Of a stretch of DNA of 26,150 nt, positions 23,532 to 26,150 are shown in pieces (position 1 is the first letter of the stretch; every line of letters begins with the position of its first letter). The DNA is from Candidatus Aminicenantes bacterium UBA876 (GTDB lineage: Bacteria > Acidobacteriota > Aminicenantia > UBA2199): NCBI GenBank assembly GCA_002294665.1, contig DBFQ01000004.1, positions 1,360-27,509 of the forward strand, written 5' to 3'. The notes under the pieces are model-generated. The model was not told the DNA's origin and did not search any database. It was given only the letters and a program-made list of their open reading frames with translations. A program made the position numbers and the translations under genes.

Positions 23532-25691
23532 ATGAACTGTATTCGTAGTCTATTTAAGCGAAAGAATGCCGACAGTGTGAACGTCGAAAAGGTGCCGTCA
23601 CCCCCATCCCAATTTGATCAGGAAATGGTTTGTCTTAGTGCAGACAATCCGATCACAAAACCGGAAGATGATGCTCTTGGACGCCTTAAGCCTGCTTCTT
23701 CATTTGCCAAGCAAATTTTATCCCTAGACGCAAGTGAAGGGGTAGTGGTTGGTGTCTTGGGGGCGTGGGGGTCAGGAAAGACTTCATTTGTCAATCTAGC
23801 TCAAGGCCTACTTGAAAAATCAGGTGTAACCGTACTTGAGTTCAATCCGTGGATGTTTAGCGGCGCAGATCAACTTGTGCAGTCGTTTTTTATAGAACTA
23901 TCTGCGCAGCTGAAAATTCATCCCGGAATGGCTGAAATCGGCGAACGAATCGAGGAGTATGGAGAAACCTTCTCAGGTCTTGGATGGTTGCCGCTCGTAG
24001 GACCATGGATCGAACGAGGGCGAGTGGTGACTGATATTCTTGCTAAGTCTCTTCAGCGTAAAAAAGAGGGCGTGAAAGCGAGCCAATCTAGAGTTCGAGA
24101 CGCTCTCAAGAAGTTAAATGATCCGATAGTTGTTGTTTTGGATGATATCGACCGACTGTCTACGCAAGAAATACGGGACATATTCAAACTAGTGAGACTG
24201 ACTGCAAACTTTCCGAACATCATTTATTTATTAGCTTTCGATCGCTACCGCGTAGAGCAAGCCTTGGGTGAACAGGGAATTCCTGGGCGTGACTATCTTG
24301 AGAAGATATTGCAAATAGGAGTCGATCTCCCTGCAGTCCCTGACCACGTCTTAAATTCACAAATCTTCAAGGCAATCGATGGCGCGCTCAACGACGTAAA
24401 AAATCCAGGTCACTTCGATTCTGAACTTTGGCCTGATGTGTTTATGGAGGTCATTCGGCCCCTCATAAGAAACATGAGGGATGTTCGACGTTATGCCGCT
24501 TCTATTCATGGAACGGTTCGGGATTTAGAAGGGCGGGTCGCATTGGTTGATGTATTGGCATTAGAAGCGATTCGTGTGTTCCTTCCCGACGTATTCCACA
24601 GATTGCGTCTGACGGTGGATGGCCTTACGACAACAGAGAATGGTTTCGGAGCCCGTGATGAGCCGCCGCAATTAAAGGAACAGGTCGAGAGCTTGGTGGA
24701 GGCTGGTGGTGATCAAAGGGAGTGTGTTCGGAATTTGATTCGCCGATTATTTCCTGGTGGCGAGCGACACTTAGGAGGGATGCACTATGGAGGAGATTGG
24801 AAGAACAGGTGGCTGCGTGAAAGGCGTGTAGCCCATGAGGATGTTCTCCGCTACTACTTAGAGCGTTTCATCGGAAAACAGCTACAGGCCTTTTCGGATG
24901 CAGAGAGCGCATGGACAACAATAACTGACAAAGCCGCATTCGCGAGCTATCTCGAGTCGCTGCCAATAGAACGAGTACAGGATGTGATCTCGTCACTTGA
25001 AGCATACGAGGATGAGTTCGGTACAGAGCATGTAATTCCTGGGACGGTAGTACTACTTAATATCCTTCCCAAGCTTCCGGATCGACAGCGTGGAATGTTT
25101 GATCTAGACACAGGGCTTACTGTTGGAAGGGTCGTATACCGTCTGGTCCGTGCGCTGAAGGAGCCTGAAGCCATCGAAGAAGCAGTAAAAGAAATATTGC
25201 CTGAGGTTAAGCCTCTGTCTTCGAAGCAGCGACTAGTTACTATCGTTGGATATCGGGAAGGAGCCGGCCACAAGCTAGTTTCTGAGTCGGCTGCGGAGAG
25301 ATTTGAAGCTGAATTGCGCTCGGAGGTTAGGAATGCTAGTCCTGAAGATCTGGCAAGAGAAACAGACCTACTTAGAACGCTTTTGCTAACTAAAAGGGAA
25401 GCCGGCCCTGATGAGCCGGAGCTGATAGTGCCCGATTCGCCTCAAGTGACATACGCGCTACTAAAAAGTGCGAGGAGTGAAGTAAGAAGTCAATCAATGG
25501 GCAGTCGTGCTGTTCGTCGGAAGCCACGACTCGCATGGGATGTATTGACCGAGGTTTACGGCGGTGAGGATAAACTGCGAGAGCAGATCGAAGTGTTGAA
25601 AGCTTCTCCACCTGAGGACATAGGTGATTTGCTTGAGCTGGCGGACAAGTATCTTTCTGGATGGAGACCAAAAGAGTTCGATGATGACTAG
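23532..25691 (+). CDS. Cassette 3: KAP family P-loop NTPase
   Basis: 719-residue NTPase, unusually large for a cassette product. Walker A is GAWGSGKTS with Lys83. The next strand carries the family's EFNPWMFSGADQL box. Walker B is VVVLDDIDRLS at about 200-209, followed by LVRLTANFPNIIYLLAFDR, typical of KAP (PF07693) proteins. Many KAP proteins have membrane helices inserted between these motifs; here only a weak hydrophobic patch (GWLPLVGPWIERG, about 148-160) is present, so a soluble or peripheral form is likely. The C-terminal ~350 residues are helical and unrecognised, perhaps a sensor or effector. The family includes PifA, the F-plasmid phage T7 exclusion protein, so phage defence is a reasoned guess. 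The ATG follows the attC core within 20 bases with no ribosome site. Confidence 0.9.
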   Translation: MNCIRSLFKRKNADSVNVEKVPSPPSQFDQEMVCLSADNPITKPEDDALGRLKPASSFAKQILSLDASEGVVVGVLGAWGSGKTSFVNLAQGLLEKSGVTVLEFNPWMFSGADQLVQSFFIELSAQLKIHPGMAEIGERIEEYGETFSGLGWLPLVGPWIERGRVVTDILAKSLQRKKEGVKASQSRVRDALKKLNDPIVVVLDDIDRLSTQEIRDIFKLVRLTANFPNIIYLLAFDRYRVEQALGEQGIPGRDYLEKILQIGVDLPAVPDHVLNSQIFKAIDGALNDVKNPGHFDSELWPDVFMEVIRPLIRNMRDVRRYAASIHGTVRDLEGRVALVDVLALEAIRVFLPDVFHRLRLTVDGLTTTENGFGARDEPPQLKEQVESLVEAGGDQRECVRNLIRRLFPGGERHLGGMHYGGDWKNRWLRERRVAHEDVLRYYLERFIGKQLQAFSDAESAWTTITDKAAFASYLESLPIERVQDVISSLEAYEDEFGTEHVIPGTVVLLNILPKLPDRQRGMFDLDTGLTVGRVVYRLVRALKEPEAIEEAVKEILPEVKPLSSKQRLVTIVGYREGAGHKLVSESAAERFEAELRSEVRNASPEDLARETDLLRTLLLTKREAGPDEPELIVPDSPQVTYALLKSARSEVRSQSMGSRAVRRKPRLAWDVLTEVYGGEDKLREQIEVLKASPPEDIGDLLELADKYLSGWRPKEFDDD

Positions 25692-25706
25692 TAGCCGTGA
25701 TGGTTT

Positions 25707-25742
25707 GCCTAACAATGCCATGCACCGGATGCCGAAAAGGAA
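25707..25742 (+). repeat. Left half of the cassette 3 attC site
   Basis: GCCTAAC at 25707-25713 is the exact complement of the cassette 3 first core GTTAGGC at 23512, and is followed by an arm-like ATGCCATGCACCGGATGCC segment. No matching right arm or GTTRRRY core was found downstream, so the site seems truncated, interrupted or strongly diverged. Confidence 0.65.
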
Positions 25743-26150
25743 GGGGGACGCCCATTAGAAGGTGCGTGTCAAGCGGGTAGAGAAGTTCATTGAATTTTTT
25801 CTAGGCGGTCCTTGGAACGCAATAGTCAGCGTTCCGCACTCGGCGACTTCGGATTACGGTTTACGGAGCCTTAATGCTCCGCACCAGACACCCATCAGGA
25901 TCAAGCCCGGGTCCGGCATAGAGCCGGTTGAGCCCTGGCAAACGTGCGTTGCCCCAGAAATCGTACGGTGCCGTGACATGTCCATCTGCTGAGACAGTGC
26001 AGTGGTAAATGGCTCTAAGTCCGTCCCATATGGCTCATGCCCCGGGCGGAAACATCTTGACTGTTGCAAAAGCTGTATAATGAGTTTAGTATTTTATCGG
26101 GCGGCTGGGAAGCATCGGGGTCAGGTCTCAACGGGCTGTTGCCCAAATCG
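25714..26150. other. Unassigned hairpin-rich region after cassette 3
   Basis: About 440 bases with no convincing gene. Seen directly: inverted repeats GGAACGC/GCGTTCC (25814-25835), CGGAGC/GCTCCG (25864-25881) and CCGGC/GCCGG (25913-25927), a TATAAT at 26076 with no correctly spaced -35, and GGGGTCAGGTCTCAAC at 26117-26132. The last resembles a sequence I associate with the upstream regions of IS200/REP-type transposase genes. Short open frames here lack ribosome sites and family features. It could be a further cassette, an insertion in the attC, or the integron's chromosomal border. Confidence 0.5.

Larger units (their letters stand above)
20359..25713 (+). mobile_element. Integron: intI, attI and at least three gene cassettes
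   Basis: The integrase gene on - is followed by an AT-rich attI region and three + strand cassettes: cassette 1 at 21767-22694, cassette 2 at 22695-23512 and cassette 3 from 23513 to at least 25713. Cassette limits follow from core-site logic: the TTRRRY-like start of each cassette (TTAGAC, TTACAT, TTAGGC) is matched by the exact complementary inverse core of its own attC (GTCTAAC, ATGTAAC, GCCTAAC). No transposition genes, sulI or qacE are seen and the flank is ordinary chromosome, so it looks like a sedentary chromosomal integron. The right end may lie beyond the window. Confidence 0.92.

Noticed and set aside
25762..25992. 76-codon frame from a GTG after cassette 3
   Set aside because: It has no ribosome site, no recognised domain, and overlaps several hairpins. 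A 58-codon - strand frame in the same region (about 25871-26033) also lacks a start codon.
26053..26081. Promoter TTGACT with TATAAT near the window end
   Set aside because: The spacer between the two boxes is only 13 bases, well short of the usual 16-18.
25762..26150. Group II intron as a definite call
   Set aside because: Only a GTGCG start-like word and some hairpins are visible; no domain V pattern or reverse transcriptase lies within the window, so it is left as a hypothesis.

Overview
The window looks like chromosomal DNA of a high-GC, Gram-negative bacterium. LptB (lipopolysaccharide export), two lipoproteins with clear lipoboxes, a prepilin peptidase and a type IV pilus-style ABC/TPR gene set all point to a diderm cell with pili. 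Pyruvate phosphate dikinase suggests a flexible, possibly anaerobic central metabolism. The pil-type gene order (ABC ATPase, permease, TPR protein, prepilin peptidase, PilS-like kinase) recalls Myxococcota, Desulfobacterota or Acidobacteriota-like lineages, but the phylum cannot be fixed from this window.

Layout. (1) 1-3296, + strand: the 3' two thirds of recG, a small WxGHW-repeat lipoprotein, a second lipoprotein and trmB. (2) 3282-3560: a modular intergenic repeat (copy A). (3) 3585-5482, - strand: a two-gene membrane operon (DUF1295-type enzyme and an unrecognised membrane protein). (4) 5827-8153: an AEC transporter facing a small PilZ-like protein, then lptB on the - strand. (5) 8339-14823, + strand: a hybrid sensor kinase directly coupled to ppdK, followed by an NCS2 purine permease. 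(6) 14823-19601, + strand: a tightly packed run of ABC ATPase, ABC permease, TPR protein, prepilin peptidase and histidine kinase, which I read as a type IV pilus accessory/export and regulation module. (7) 19604-19895: the second copy (B) of the modular repeat, then a small unknown gene.

(8) 20359 to about 25713 is the most interesting part: an integron. A tyrosine recombinase with the IntI-specific insertion lies on the - strand. An AT-rich attI region with a candidate Pc promoter follows, then at least three gene cassettes on the + strand, divergent from intI. The cassette ends prove themselves. Each cassette begins with a core site (GTTAGAC, GTTACAT, GTTAGGC), and its own attC begins with the exact reverse complement (GTCTAAC, ATGTAAC, GCCTAAC). 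attC1 and attC2 also show imperfect palindromic arms with extra unpaired bases. The cassettes encode (i) a protein with homing-endonuclease-associated repeats and a possible nuclease-like C-terminus, (ii) a protein with a HEPN-type R-x4-H motif, and (iii) a KAP-family P-loop NTPase, the family of the phage-exclusion protein PifA. None resembles a resistance gene; all three are plausible nucleic-acid or anti-phage functions. The third attC has only a recognisable left half, and the last ~440 bases are hairpin-rich and unassigned.

Confidence is high for the recognised families, high for the integron architecture, moderate for the pilus interpretation and low to moderate for the biological roles of the cassette proteins.
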